DNA of 7,536 nucleotides from Betaproteobacteria bacterium (GCA_011391185.1 JAABRB010000167.1:1-7536); one strand, 5' to 3'; positions 1 through 6,813 are shown, numbered from the stretch's first letter. Notes: generated from the sequence alone by a model not told the origin. Numbers and translations are program-made.

Positions 1-627
1 GGCCTGGAGGTAACCCGAGTAGTCCCGGAGCATCCGGCTGACGTGCTCGCCGCGGCGGTTGTCGGTGAATTCGTAGAACACCGCCCTCGGATGTTCGATC
101 CACTGTCCCTTGTCATCGAGCTGGGCCCCCGCCCCGAGGTAGGCCCACAGCCGTGCCTGCACGGTGCGGTTGCGGCTGCGATCCTGCAGCGGCATGAGCG
201 TGTCATCGGCGTGGATCTTGGGAGCGGCGAGTACGTGCGCCTTGATTGCCTCGTACAGCACGGCAAGCAGCTCCGTGGAGCCGAGCACCCAATCGCACAA
301 AGTCGAGCGGGCGAGCTCCACGCCTTCGCGCCGGAAGATCCCTTCGATGCGGTTCAAGGGCAGGTGATCGGCGTACTTGGAGACCAGCACGTGCGAGAGC
401 AGATTCGGGCTGGCGTTCGATTTGGGCAGGGGCGCTGCCGGCATCGCCGCGGCCACCACCGTACGGCCGCCGTCGCTCTTGCGCGTGGCCGCGTACTTGG
501 CGCGCACATGCTCGATCACCTGGAGCTTCGCGGGGATGTAGTCCAGGGTCTCGCTTCGTTCTTCGCCGATGCGCACCAGATCATCGAAGGCCGTCTTCTC
601 GGCCTCGGTGAGGTCGTAGTCAAGGCG
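1..627 (-). pseudogene. tnpC: IS66 transposase TnpC, distal part (split by IS21 insertion)
   Basis: This is the continuation of the IS66 DDE transposase, severed from its start by the IS21 insertion. From base 622 leftward it reads DYDLTEAEKT, then the IGEERSETLDYIPAKLQVIE region, KSNASPNLLSHVLVSKYADH, and HADDT, which holds the first catalytic Asp (bases 205-207; residue 242 of the restored protein). It ends at YSGYLQA on the window edge, where the family normally has the second catalytic Asp next. The visible part is 207 residues (104-310 restored). The region where most IS66 transposases carry a four-cysteine zinc finger has no cysteine: it reads EKTAFDDLVRIGEE and KYAATRKSDGG. There is no start codon or ribosome site at its 5' end, so it is probably not translated alone. 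Family identity is firm; activity is lost unless the insertion is excised. Confidence 0.9.
623..627. repeat. Left copy of the 5-bp target duplication (AGGCG) of the IS21 element
   Basis: AGGCG directly precedes the left IS21 end (TGTCACC...). The same five bases directly follow the right end at 6898-6902. Removing the element and one copy restores the tnpC reading frame (LPRVRL-DYDLTEAEK), so this is a genuine target duplication. IS21-family elements typically duplicate 4-8 bp. Confidence 0.9.
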
Positions 628-652
628 TGTCACCGACCGGCATATTGGAGCC
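628..652 (+). repeat. IS21 left terminal inverted repeat
   Basis: These 25 bases match the reverse complement of 6873-6897 with two mismatches (bases 18-19: TT left, AA right). The first 17 bases, TGTCACCGACCGGCATA, are identical at both ends. The TG...CA termini are usual for this family. Confidence 0.92.
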
Positions 653-753
653 ATTTCGTGATCGGCATAAATGAGCCAGCTGATGATCGGCATATTGGAG
701 CCAGCGCCGGATCGGCGTAATGGAGCCAGTCGATGATCGGCATATTGGAGCCA
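635..753 (+). repeat. Left-end array of five 19-bp repeats with 25-bp period (IS21 transposase sites)
   Basis: Five copies of a 19-bp unit close to GATCGGCATATTGGAGCCA start at 635, 660, 685, 710 and 735, each exactly 25 bp from the next. The copies at 685 and 735 match the unit exactly. The one at 635 has GACC for GATC. The ones at 660 and 710 differ at a few bases. The first copy overlaps the terminal inverted repeat. IS21-family elements are known for several internal end repeats thought to bind IstA. A unit with inverted orientation recurs at the right end. Confidence 0.9.
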
Positions 754-1460
754 GTTTGAGGGAGGGGACGGGCATCTCGGATTGACGCGGCACGGCTACC
801 CTGCGGGCTTTTTGTCCCGGGGGAATGGCGATGAGCCGCAGGAGATTCGAGATGTTTCAGTACAGGCAGGTCCTGGTGCGCATGCGCCAGGGAGATTCCG
901 ACCGCCACATCAAGCGCGCGCGGTTGATGGGCCGGCGCAAGGCCGCGGAGCTGCGCGCTCTGGCGATTGAACGCGGCTGGCTCGATGCGGCGGCGGCGCT
1001 GCCCGAGGACGCCGAGATCGCGGCCGCCCTGGGGACGCACCGGCGGGGGGCCTCCACCATCTCTTGGCTCGAGCCTCATCGCGTGATCGTCGAGCGCTGG
1101 TTCGCGCAGGGCGTCTCGGGGGTGGCCATCCACGCCGCGCTCAGGCGTGAGCACGGCTTTGTCGGGAGCTATTCTGCGGTGCGCCGCCTGCTCGCGGCGC
1201 TGCGCGCGGCGTTGCCGCCCGATGCGACGGTGCCGCTGGTGTTTACCCCGGCCGAGGCCGGCCAGGTCGACTTCGGCACCGGGCCCGTGCTCCTCGATCC
1301 GGCCACGGGTGAGCTGCGGCGCACCTGGTGCTTCGTGATGACGCTGTGCTTCTCGCGCCACCAGTACGTCGAATTCGTCTGGGACCAGAGCGTGCCGACC
1401 TGGCTCGGGTGCCACCGACGCGCCTTCGAGTGGTTCGGGGCGGTCCCCGAGCGCCTGATC

Positions 1461-1465
1461 ATCGA
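1461..1465. repeat. ATCGA at the left istA/RIT junction
   Basis: ATCGA is the last native istA sequence on the left and recurs at 4977-4981 as the first native istA sequence on the right. Deleting 1466-4981 restores istA in frame (ERLIID-NPKCAITRA). A third copy sits at 1485-1489, just outside the left 26-bp inverted repeat. Such a short shared sequence fits either a target duplication or the overlap region of a tyrosine recombinase exchange; I cannot tell which. Confidence 0.75.
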
Positions 1466-1489
1466 TTATGTTGCCGGCAACATAATCGA
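1462..1489. repeat. Perfect 28-bp palindrome at the left RIT end
   Basis: Bases 1462-1475 are the exact reverse complement of 1476-1489. The core is TTATGTTGCC (1466-1475) followed directly by its inverse GGCAACATAA (1476-1485), with TCGA on both sides. The core motif is the same as the subterminal motif found once inside each RIT end. No matching palindrome exists at the right junction. It could be a recombination core with two recombinase-binding arms, or a scar; its role is unknown. Confidence 0.85.
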
Positions 1490-1491
1490 GC

Positions 1492-1517
1492 TTATGTAGC
1501 CGTCGCCGTTATGTAGC
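1492..1517 (+). repeat. RIT left inverted repeat (26 bp, two TTATGTAGC motifs)
   Basis: The 26 bases are the exact reverse complement of 4950-4975. Within them TTATGTAGCCG (1492-1502) is repeated after a 6-bp spacer (TCGCCG) at 1509, a 17-bp period; the second copy continues to 1519. These are probable binding sites for one or more of the three recombinases. Their role is inferred from position and symmetry. Confidence 0.92.
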
Positions 1518-1565
1518 CGATTGCGGGAATCTCGGCCGTGCTTCGTCACTGGCGCTCGCGGCCAT

Positions 1566-1575
1566 GGCAACATAA
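1566..1575 (-). repeat. RIT left subterminal motif (GGCAACATAA)
   Basis: This is an inverted copy of TTATGTTGCC, one base different from the TTATGTAGCC of the terminal repeat. It lies 48 bp inside the left 26-bp repeat. The right end has its mirror image at 4892-4901, also exactly 48 bp inside. The exact symmetry suggests a functional third binding site per end rather than chance. Confidence 0.75.
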
Positions 1576-1610
1576 CGTGTCTGCGTGGCATGGTGATCTC
1601 CCCTTCCTCC

Positions 1611-1616
1611 AAGGAG
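1611..1616 (+). promoter_or_regulatory. Ribosome binding site of ritA
   Basis: AAGGAG lies six bases before the ATG at 1623. It fixes the ritA start there, although the frame stays open upstream to about 1521. No convincing -35/-10 promoter pair could be picked out between the left inverted repeat and this site. Confidence 0.8.
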
Positions 1617-1622
1617 ATTGTC

Positions 1623-2891
1623 ATGCTCGAGCGCTACTATGTTCGTCCCGTTACGGTTGACCGCATCCGGTCGTCTTGGATCGCTCCGGCGATCGAACAA
1701 TATGTCGGCTGGCTCGAGGAGAGACGGCATGCGGGCAAGACGGTATCACGCCGCATTCCGCTCCTCGTTGCGTTCGGCGAATTCGCGAAGGCACGGGGTG
1801 CGGCCGAGCTTGCGCAGCTGCCCCAACATGTCGAGCCGTTCGTAGAAACGTGGCTGTCTCAGCACGCGCCAGGTCGGCGTCCGACACGGAAGCGCAAGAA
1901 GGCCGGCGAGGTGGTTCGCAATGCCGTCCAGCAAATGCTGAGTCTGGTCGTGCCGGGATACGTCAGTGCCGGTCGCCGCCATCGACCGCTCAATCCGTTC
2001 GAAACTCAGGCCCCGCGGTTCATGTCCTACCTCACTGACGAGAAGGGACTCCGGCCGAATTCGCTGGATCACTACGGATCTTACCTGGGTCGATTCGCTG
2101 CTTACCTCGGGCGGATGGGACTGAGGGATCCTGCCCATCTCTCCCCGACGGTGCTGAGCGGGTTCGTCACCGCTTACGGTCCCCGCGTTTCGTGGACGAC
2201 GCTGCGCAACGCCTGTGGCACCCTGCGGGTCTTTGTGCGCTACCTCTATCGGGAAGGAGTGCTGGCCAAGGACTTCAGCTCGGTCATCGAATTCCCGCAG
2301 TCCTACCGACTGTCCGGAATCCCACGCTCCATTGCATGGGACCAGGTTGAACAGGTGTTATCCGGAATCGATCGGCGTTCTCCGTGCGGGAAGCGGGACT
2401 ACGCCATGCTGCTGTTGCTGGCTACCTACGGGCTCCGAGGGTGCGAAGTCGCCGCGCTTACGCTTGATGACATTGACTGGCGCAATGAGCGCCTGAGGAT
2501 CCGCGAGCGCAAGGCTGGTAACTCAACCACCTATCCGCTGTCGACTTTCGTCGGCACGGCGATTGTCGATTACCTGAAGAACGGCCGCCCAGCCAGCAAC
2601 GATCGCGAAGTGTTCTTGCGCGCGATGGCACCGCTCGTCCCGATCAGCCCGGCTGCCGTTGCCACGCGCGCTGGGCATTACATTCGGCAAGCCGGAATCT
2701 CGGTTCCCCGTCCTGGTTCGCATACCCTCAGGCATAGCTGCGTTCAGCGCCTGATCAACGCCAACTTCTCGCTCAAGCACATCGGCGATTACATCGGGCA
2801 TCACAACGCACGGTCGACCCAGATCTACGGCAAAGTTGCCATCGAAACGCTACGTCAAGTTGCGCTGGGTGATGGCGAGGAGGTGCTATGA
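1623..2891 (+). CDS. ritA: RitA, tyrosine recombinase (first of three)
   Basis: This 422-residue protein is a tyrosine site-specific recombinase, expected to cut and rejoin DNA at the element ends through a 3'-phosphotyrosine. The N-terminal ~225 residues hold the SAM-like core-binding region (around 130-215) after an extra segment with a basic linker (TRKRKKAGE, about 88-96). The catalytic domain shows Arg272 (YGLRGCEVAAL), Lys297 (ERKAG), His367 and Arg370 (HTLRHS), His393 (IGHHN) and the nucleophile Tyr402 (TQIYGKV). All six expected residues are present. It is the longest of the trio because of its N-terminal extension. Its stop overlaps the ritB start by ATGA, so the three are probably cotranscribed and translationally coupled. 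The start at 1623 is chosen from the strong AAGGAG. Which recombinase does strand exchange at which end is unknown. Confidence 0.92.
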   Translation: MLERYYVRPVTVDRIRSSWIAPAIEQYVGWLEERRHAGKTVSRRIPLLVAFGEFAKARGAAELAQLPQHVEPFVETWLSQHAPGRRPTRKRKKAGEVVRNAVQQMLSLVVPGYVSAGRRHRPLNPFETQAPRFMSYLTDEKGLRPNSLDHYGSYLGRFAAYLGRMGLRDPAHLSPTVLSGFVTAYGPRVSWTTLRNACGTLRVFVRYLYREGVLAKDFSSVIEFPQSYRLSGIPRSIAWDQVEQVLSGIDRRSPCGKRDYAMLLLLATYGLRGCEVAALTLDDIDWRNERLRIRERKAGNSTTYPLSTFVGTAIVDYLKNGRPASNDREVFLRAMAPLVPISPAAVATRAGHYIRQAGISVPRPGSHTLRHSCVQRLINANFSLKHIGDYIGHHNARSTQIYGKVAIETLRQVALGDGEEVL

Positions 2892-3880
2892 ATGCCTGCC
2901 ATCGCAGTTTCTGCAGCGTAATGGGTTCCGACATCGAGCAATTTATCGCCCACAAGCGCGCGCTTGGGCGACGCTACGACGTGGAGGAGAATACGCTGGC
3001 ACTCTTCGACGCTTATCTGGTTGCACATCACGTCACCGGCCTGTCCGAGGTAAGTGCCGAGTTGATCGATCGGTTTCTGACTTCCCGGCCGCGCCCGCAC
3101 CCGCGCAGCTACAACCACTTGCGCTGCACGCTCGGCCGCCTGTTCGCATGGCTCGTCGGGCAAGGCCGGCTCGATCGGACCCCGGTCCAGTCGGGCCCAC
3201 GACGCGGAACCTACCAGCGACAGCCGTTTATCTTCGACGCCGTCCACGCGCGCCGTCTGCTCGACCTGGTACAGACGCTTCCCGACAAGGGCGGCACCGT
3301 CCAGCGCGGCCAAACCTATCATGCGCTGCTCGCGATCCTCTACGGGCTGGGGCTGCGGGTGGGCGAAGTCTGCCGGCTTCGGGTTTCGGACGTGGACTTC
3401 GAACGGCGCTTGCTGGTGATCCGGGAGACCAAGTTCTACAAGAGTCGTCTGGTGCCTTTCGGCCCGAAACTGGCAGAGCGGCTGAAGGCGTACCTTCAAT
3501 GCAAGACGCAGTTGGGTGGCAATGGCACACCTGACGCGCCCCTGTTCGCACTGCGCGGCGGACGTGCTATCAATCCCGGCACTGTCAGTCAAACGTTTCA
3601 TCAACTGGTCCCGCAACTGGCGCTCGCAGTGCCGCCCGGCTGTTCACCACCCCGCCTGCACGACCTTCGCCATTCCTTCGCCGTCGGAACCCTTCTGCGC
3701 TGGTATCGCAGCGGGGCGGATCCTCAGGCACATCTGCTGGCGCTCGCCACGTTTCTGGGCCATGTCGATGTCAACTCGACGGCGGTATACCTGACGACGA
3801 CGCAACCACTGTTGGAGGAGGCCAATCGCCGCTTCGAGGCTTTCGCCACGCCGGCACTCAGGGAGGCATTGCAGACATGA
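2888..3880 (+). CDS. ritB: RitB, tyrosine recombinase (second of three)
   Basis: This 330-residue tyrosine recombinase has an N-terminal core-binding region (about 12-95, from SDIEQFIAHKRALG to RLFAWLVGQG). Its catalytic domain has Arg157 (GLGLRVGEVCRL), a Lys at 182 or 185 (TKFYKSR), His258/Arg261 (HDLRHSF), His292 (FLGHVD) and Tyr301 (STAVYL). It starts within the ATGA shared with the ritA stop, behind a GAGGAGG sequence inside the end of ritA. An ATG at 2921 (MGSDIEQF) is a possible alternative, but the overlap and ribosome site favour 2888. The C-terminal tail after Tyr301 runs about 29 residues. It presumably acts with RitA and RitC at the element ends; that cooperation is inferred from conserved co-occurrence in RIT elements, not from this sequence alone. 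Confidence 0.92.
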   Translation: MNACHRSFCSVMGSDIEQFIAHKRALGRRYDVEENTLALFDAYLVAHHVTGLSEVSAELIDRFLTSRPRPHPRSYNHLRCTLGRLFAWLVGQGRLDRTPVQSGPRRGTYQRQPFIFDAVHARRLLDLVQTLPDKGGTVQRGQTYHALLAILYGLGLRVGEVCRLRVSDVDFERRLLVIRETKFYKSRLVPFGPKLAERLKAYLQCKTQLGGNGTPDAPLFALRGGRAINPGTVSQTFHQLVPQLALAVPPGCSPPRLHDLRHSFAVGTLLRWYRSGADPQAHLLALATFLGHVDVNSTAVYLTTTQPLLEEANRRFEAFATPALREALQT

Positions 3881-4887
3881 CACCCAACCTTGGTCCGTTG
3901 GTGCAGTCGTTCTTCGCTGACCATCTCGCCGTCCAGAAAGGGCTCCGTCTGGCCTCCATCCGCAGCTACCGTGACACGGTGCGGTTGTTCTTGCGCTTCA
4001 TGGCCAACCAGACGCGGCAACCGATTGCGCGCTTGTCACTTCAAGATCTTACCTTCGATCGGGTGCTTTGCTTCCTGCAACACCTGGAGCGGGACCGGGG
4101 CAACCATGTGCGCACGCGCAATCAGCGCCGGGCCGCGCTCAATACGTTCTTTACCTATCTCGCCTTGCGCGTGCCCGAGGCCCTCGCCGCCTGCCAGCAG
4201 GTCGCCGCGATCCCGGTGAAACGCACACCCCTGCCAGCCACGCACTATCTTGAAGAGACCGAGATCAGCGCGCTCCTGCGGCAATTACCGCGCCAAGGGC
4301 GCCACGCGATACGCGATCGGACATTGCTGCTGTTTCTCTACAACACCGGAGCGCGCGTTCAGGAAGCCGCCGACGTTCGGGTCGAACATCTGGATATGGA
4401 CCCGCCAGCCAAAGTACATCTGCACGGCAAAGGTGACAAATGGCGGATATGCCCGTTGTGGAACGAGACAGTCAACCATCTCCGTCAGCTGCTCGTCGAA
4501 CGCCGACCTGCGGTGGTGCCGACGCAACCGGTGTTCTGCACCGGTCGCAACATCGCGCTCACCCGCCACGGCATCTACAAGATCGTCCGGCGACACGGTG
4601 CCCCGTGGGATACCTCTGGCGCTGAACCACGACGCGTTACGCCGCACCTCTTTCGGCATACCGCCGCCGTGCACTTGCTGGAATCGGGCGTCGAGGTCAA
4701 CGTGATTCGCGGATGGCTCGGTCACGTCAGTCTCGACACGACCAACCGTTATGCCGAATTAACCCTGCGCGCCAAGGCTGCTGCATTACGTGCCTGTGAG
4801 CCCGCTTCGGGTGGTTTGGGGGGAGGCCGCGGCAATGTAGCCTGGAAGGACGACAAACAACTCCTCGCGTGGTTGAACTCACTGTAG
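3877..4887 (+). CDS. ritC: RitC, tyrosine recombinase (third of three)
   Basis: This 336-residue protein is the third tyrosine recombinase. The N-terminal core-binding region (about 6-100) includes HLAVQKGLRLASIRSYRDTV and ends at NTFFTYLAL. The catalytic domain has Arg160 (YNTGARVQEAADV), Lys185 in the beta-hairpin (HGKGDKWR), His257/Arg260 (PHLFRHTAAVHLL), His283 (LGHVS) and Tyr292 (TTNRYAEL). It resembles XerC/D-like integrases most closely of the three. The start overlaps the ritB stop by ATGA; GGGAGG at 3861-3866 lies ten bases upstream. After Tyr292 comes a 44-residue tail containing a glycine-rich stretch (SGGLGGGRG). The TAG stop falls five bases before the right subterminal motif, so coding fills the element almost to its end. 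Confidence 0.92.
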   Translation: MTPNLGPLVQSFFADHLAVQKGLRLASIRSYRDTVRLFLRFMANQTRQPIARLSLQDLTFDRVLCFLQHLERDRGNHVRTRNQRRAALNTFFTYLALRVPEALAACQQVAAIPVKRTPLPATHYLEETEISALLRQLPRQGRHAIRDRTLLLFLYNTGARVQEAADVRVEHLDMDPPAKVHLHGKGDKWRICPLWNETVNHLRQLLVERRPAVVPTQPVFCTGRNIALTRHGIYKIVRRHGAPWDTSGAEPRRVTPHLFRHTAAVHLLESGVEVNVIRGWLGHVSLDTTNRYAELTLRAKAAALRACEPASGGLGGGRGNVAWKDDKQLLAWLNSL

Positions 4888-4891
4888 CTAA

Positions 4892-4901
4892 TTATGTTGC
4901 C
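4892..4901 (+). repeat. RIT right subterminal motif (TTATGTTGCC)
   Basis: This is the mirror image of 1566-1575, placed exactly 48 bp inside the right 26-bp repeat. A short inverted repeat (CGCGA-GT-TCGCG, 4901-4912) follows it directly, with no clear counterpart on the left. The remaining stretch to 4949 shows no gene. Confidence 0.75.
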
Positions 4902-4949
4902 GCGAGTTCGCGCTCCACCGGTCGTTTCCCCTCAGCGGCCCTTCCGTCC

Positions 4950-4975
4950 GCTACATAACGGCGACGGCTACATAA
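4950..4975 (-). repeat. RIT right inverted repeat (26 bp)
   Basis: It is the exact reverse complement of 1492-1517 and contains two inverted TTATGTAGC motifs. The outer one (4965-4975) matches the full 11-bp unit; the inner differs from it just past the 26-bp repeat (C at 4949). One base (4976, C) separates it from native istA. Confidence 0.92.
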
Positions 4976-4976
4976 C

Positions 4977-5975
4977 ATCGACAACCCCAAGTGCGCGATC
5001 ACGCGAGCGTGCATCCACGATCCGCTCGTGCAGCGCGCCTACGCCGAATGCGCCGAGGGCTACGGCTTTCGAATCGATCCGTGTCCGCCCGCCGATCCGC
5101 AGAAGAAGGGCATCGTGGAAGCCGGGGTCAAGTACGTGAAGGGGAACTTCCTTCCCACCCGCAGCTTCCGTGATCTCGTGGATCTGAACGCGCAAGGCCG
5201 ACGCTGGGTGATGGAACAAGCGGGTGTGCGCATCCACGGCACGACGCGCGAGCGCCCGCTTGAGCGCTTCGAACTGGAGAAGCCGCTCATGAGACCGCTT
5301 CCGGCGATCGCCCCGGATCTGGGCAGCTGGCACGGCCTCACGGTGCACCGCGATTGTCACGTGCAGCACGAGCGGGTTCTGTATTCCGTGCCCTTCACGC
5401 TTGTCGGCAAGCGCCTGTGGTTGCGCGCCACCGACGGCTCGGTGTCGATCTTCGAGGACTATCGGCTCGTGGCCACGCATCCCCGTGGGCGCAAACCTGG
5501 CCAGCGCCTCACCGTCACCGCGCACCTGCCGCCCGAGGCGCAAACGTTCTTCCTGCAGGACCGCACCTGGTGCGCAAGGCAAGCCGCCGCCGTGGGTCCC
5601 GCGTGCGCCGAGTTCATCTCGCGCTTGCTCAGCGACCGCATCGTCGAGCGCCTGCGCGCCGCCCAAGGGCTGCTGCGGCTTGCCAAGCCCTACGGCCCCG
5701 AGCGGTTGGAAGCGGCCTGCGCACGCGCTCTGTATCACGCCACGCTCCAGTACCGCAGCGTCAAGAACATCCTCGTCGGCGGCTACGACGCGCTGCCGCT
5801 GCCCTCGGCAAGCGAGCCTGCATCCCCGTATGCGAGCGCCGCGCGCTTCGCGCGCGACGCCCAAAGCCTCTTTGACACCGATGAGCACCTGCCGCACCGA
5901 AACCGTGTTCCCCGGGTTACCCACCGCGCGCCGCGCTCTTCGCGTTTGAGGCGCCGCGCGTCGCGCCGTGGATAA
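4977..5975 (+). pseudogene. istA: IS21 transposase IstA, C-terminal part
   Basis: Native istA resumes with ATCGA, then reads NPKCAITRACIHDPLVQRAY in the frame of the N-terminal part. It contains the third catalytic residue in KKGIVEAGVKYVKGNF (Glu251 of the restored protein, bases 5118-5120). A C-terminal beta-barrel-like region follows (HVQHERVLYSVPFTLVGKRL and onward). The restored protein would be 535 residues, and the TAA is at 5973-5975. An in-frame ATG exists at 5028, but I see no good ribosome site for it, so separate translation is doubtful. No other frameshift or stop is present; the only lesion in istA is the RIT insertion. The first five bases are the right copy of the ATCGA junction sequence. 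Confidence 0.9.
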
Positions 5976-6024
5976 CCCTTCGTCCGTGCTGTCCCATCAT
6001 CCTCAACCCCAGGAGAACCCAAGC

Positions 6025-6813
6025 ATGAACCCCGTACCCGAACTCTCGCCCTACCTGAAGCAGCTGCGCCTGTCGGGCATCCTCGATTCGCTGGAAGCGC
6101 GTAACCGCCAGGCGATCGAGGCGAAACTCGCCTACACCGAGTTCCTCGCGCTGCTGATCCAGGACGAGGTCGCCCGGCGCGAGCAGAAGAAGTTCGCCCT
6201 GCGTCTGCGGCGCGCCGCGTTTCGCGCCACCAAGACGCTCGATCAGTTCGACTTCGAGCGCCTGCCCAACGTCAACCGCGCCCTCGTGCACGACCTGGCT
6301 ACCGGCCGCTACATGGGCGAGCGCGCCCCCGTGCTCATCGTCGGACCCTGCGGCACCGGCAAGAGCCATCTGGCGCAAGCCCTCGGGCACTGCGCCGTGC
6401 GCCAAGGCGTCGATGTCGTCTTCGGCACCTGCGCCCAGCTCACCGCGAGCCTGAATTCCGCGCGTGCCACCGGCGGCTACGACCGGAAGCTCACTTCGCT
6501 CGCGCGCGTGCCACTCTTGATCATCGATGACTTCGGCCTTAAACCGCTTCGCCCGCCCGCGGACGAAGACCTTCACGATCTCATCGCCGAGCGCTACGAG
6601 CAGGTCACCACCGTCGTCACCTCCAACCTCGACTTCACCGAGTGGGACCAGGCCTTCCCCGCCAACCGGCTCTTGGCCTCGGCAACGCTCGACCGGCTGC
6701 GCCACAACGCCTACTGCCTCGTGCTCGACGGCCAGTCCTATCGCGCACCGAAGCTCGGCCCCGCCAACACCAAATCGAGGGTTGCAAACAACTCCAAAAC
6801 CACGCATTCTTGA
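6025..6813 (+). CDS. istB: IstB, AAA+ ATPase helper of IS21 transposition
   Basis: IstB is the ATP-dependent regulator that works with IstA in choosing and preparing the target during IS21 transposition. The 262-residue protein has the IstB N-terminal region (YLKQLRLSGILDSLEARNRQ, 10-29) and a Walker A motif GPCGTGKS (107-114). Walker B is LLIIDDFG (164-171), a sensor-1-like TSN follows at 199-201, and LDRLRHN (222-228) holds conserved arginines. The ATG at 6025 is preceded by AGGAG at 6011-6015. A GTG at 5968 is in frame but overlaps istA. The gene follows the istA stop by 49 bp, the usual operon order. The length is typical for the family. Because the RIT element sits in istA upstream, expression from the native promoter is likely reduced; read-through from the rit genes is possible. 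Confidence 0.94.
   Translation: MNPVPELSPYLKQLRLSGILDSLEARNRQAIEAKLAYTEFLALLIQDEVARREQKKFALRLRRAAFRATKTLDQFDFERLPNVNRALVHDLATGRYMGERAPVLIVGPCGTGKSHLAQALGHCAVRQGVDVVFGTCAQLTASLNSARATGGYDRKLTSLARVPLLIIDDFGLKPLRPPADEDLHDLIAERYEQVTTVVTSNLDFTEWDQAFPANRLLASATLDRLRHNAYCLVLDGQSYRAPKLGPANTKSRVANNSKTTHS

Larger units (their letters stand above)
852..1499 (+). pseudogene. istA: IS21 transposase IstA, N-terminal part (truncated by RIT insertion)
   Basis: IstA is the DDE transposase of IS21 elements. I chose the ATG at 852 (MFQYRQVLVRMRQGDSD) because AGGAG at 840-844 lies seven bases upstream and homologous IstA proteins start in this way; ATGs at 825 and 831 are in frame but less well placed. A helix-turn-helix-like stretch (SDRHIKRARLMGRRKAAE) follows near residues 15-35. 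GQVDFGTGP holds the first catalytic Asp (residue 140), and ERLIID ends with the second (205). The RIT element begins at that codon. Native sequence stops at base 1465; ten residues of RIT-end sequence (YVAGNIIELM) follow before the TAG at 1497-1499. The product lacks the catalytic Glu and the C-terminal domain, so it cannot be an active transposase, but it could still bind DNA. Confidence 0.9.
1466..4976 (+). mobile_element. RIT (recombinase-in-trio) element
   Basis: Three consecutive, overlapping tyrosine recombinase genes, bounded by a perfect 26-bp inverted repeat, form a 3.5-kb unit inside istA. That is the defining layout of RIT elements. No cargo gene is present. The right boundary at 4976 is clear, because native istA resumes at 4977. 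The left boundary is either 1466 (counting the palindrome as part of the element) or about 1490 (counting from the 26-bp repeat). Removing it with one ATCGA (3516 bp) restores istA. By eye it is somewhat less GC-rich than its flanks, especially at its ends, consistent with separate origin. Confidence 0.9.

Noticed and set aside
43..720. Plus-strand open frame of 225 codons over the IS66 tnpC fragment
   Set aside because: The opposite strand encodes clear IS66 TnpC motifs; this frame also runs through the IS21 end repeats.
795..815. CCC-TGC-GGG followed by CTTTTT upstream of istA as an intrinsic terminator
   Set aside because: The stem is only three pairs, too weak to call a terminator, though a role against read-through into istA cannot be excluded.
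630..1415. Long minus-strand open frame (261 codons) opposite the IS21 left end and istA
   Set aside because: It is antisense to istA in GC-rich DNA, its beginning is just a translation of the 25-bp end repeats, and it matches no family I recognise.
1492..1519. The TTATGTAGCC repeats as a CRISPR-like array
   Set aside because: There are only two units with a 6-bp gap, mirrored at the other end of the element; they are terminal repeats of the RIT element.
1521..1622. Upstream extension of ritA (34 extra codons)
   Set aside because: The AAGGAG six bases before the ATG at 1623 and the family-like start MLERYYV favour the shorter form; the extension would code through the subterminal motif.
1466..4976. 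Tn554-like transposon as the identity of the inner element
   Set aside because: Tn554 has two tyrosine recombinases plus a small non-recombinase TnpC and carries cargo; here all three proteins are full tyrosine recombinases and there is no cargo.
4968..5924. Minus-strand open frame of 318 codons opposite the istA C-terminal part
   Set aside because: It mirrors the codon structure of istA, has no recognisable motif, and crosses the RIT/istA junction.
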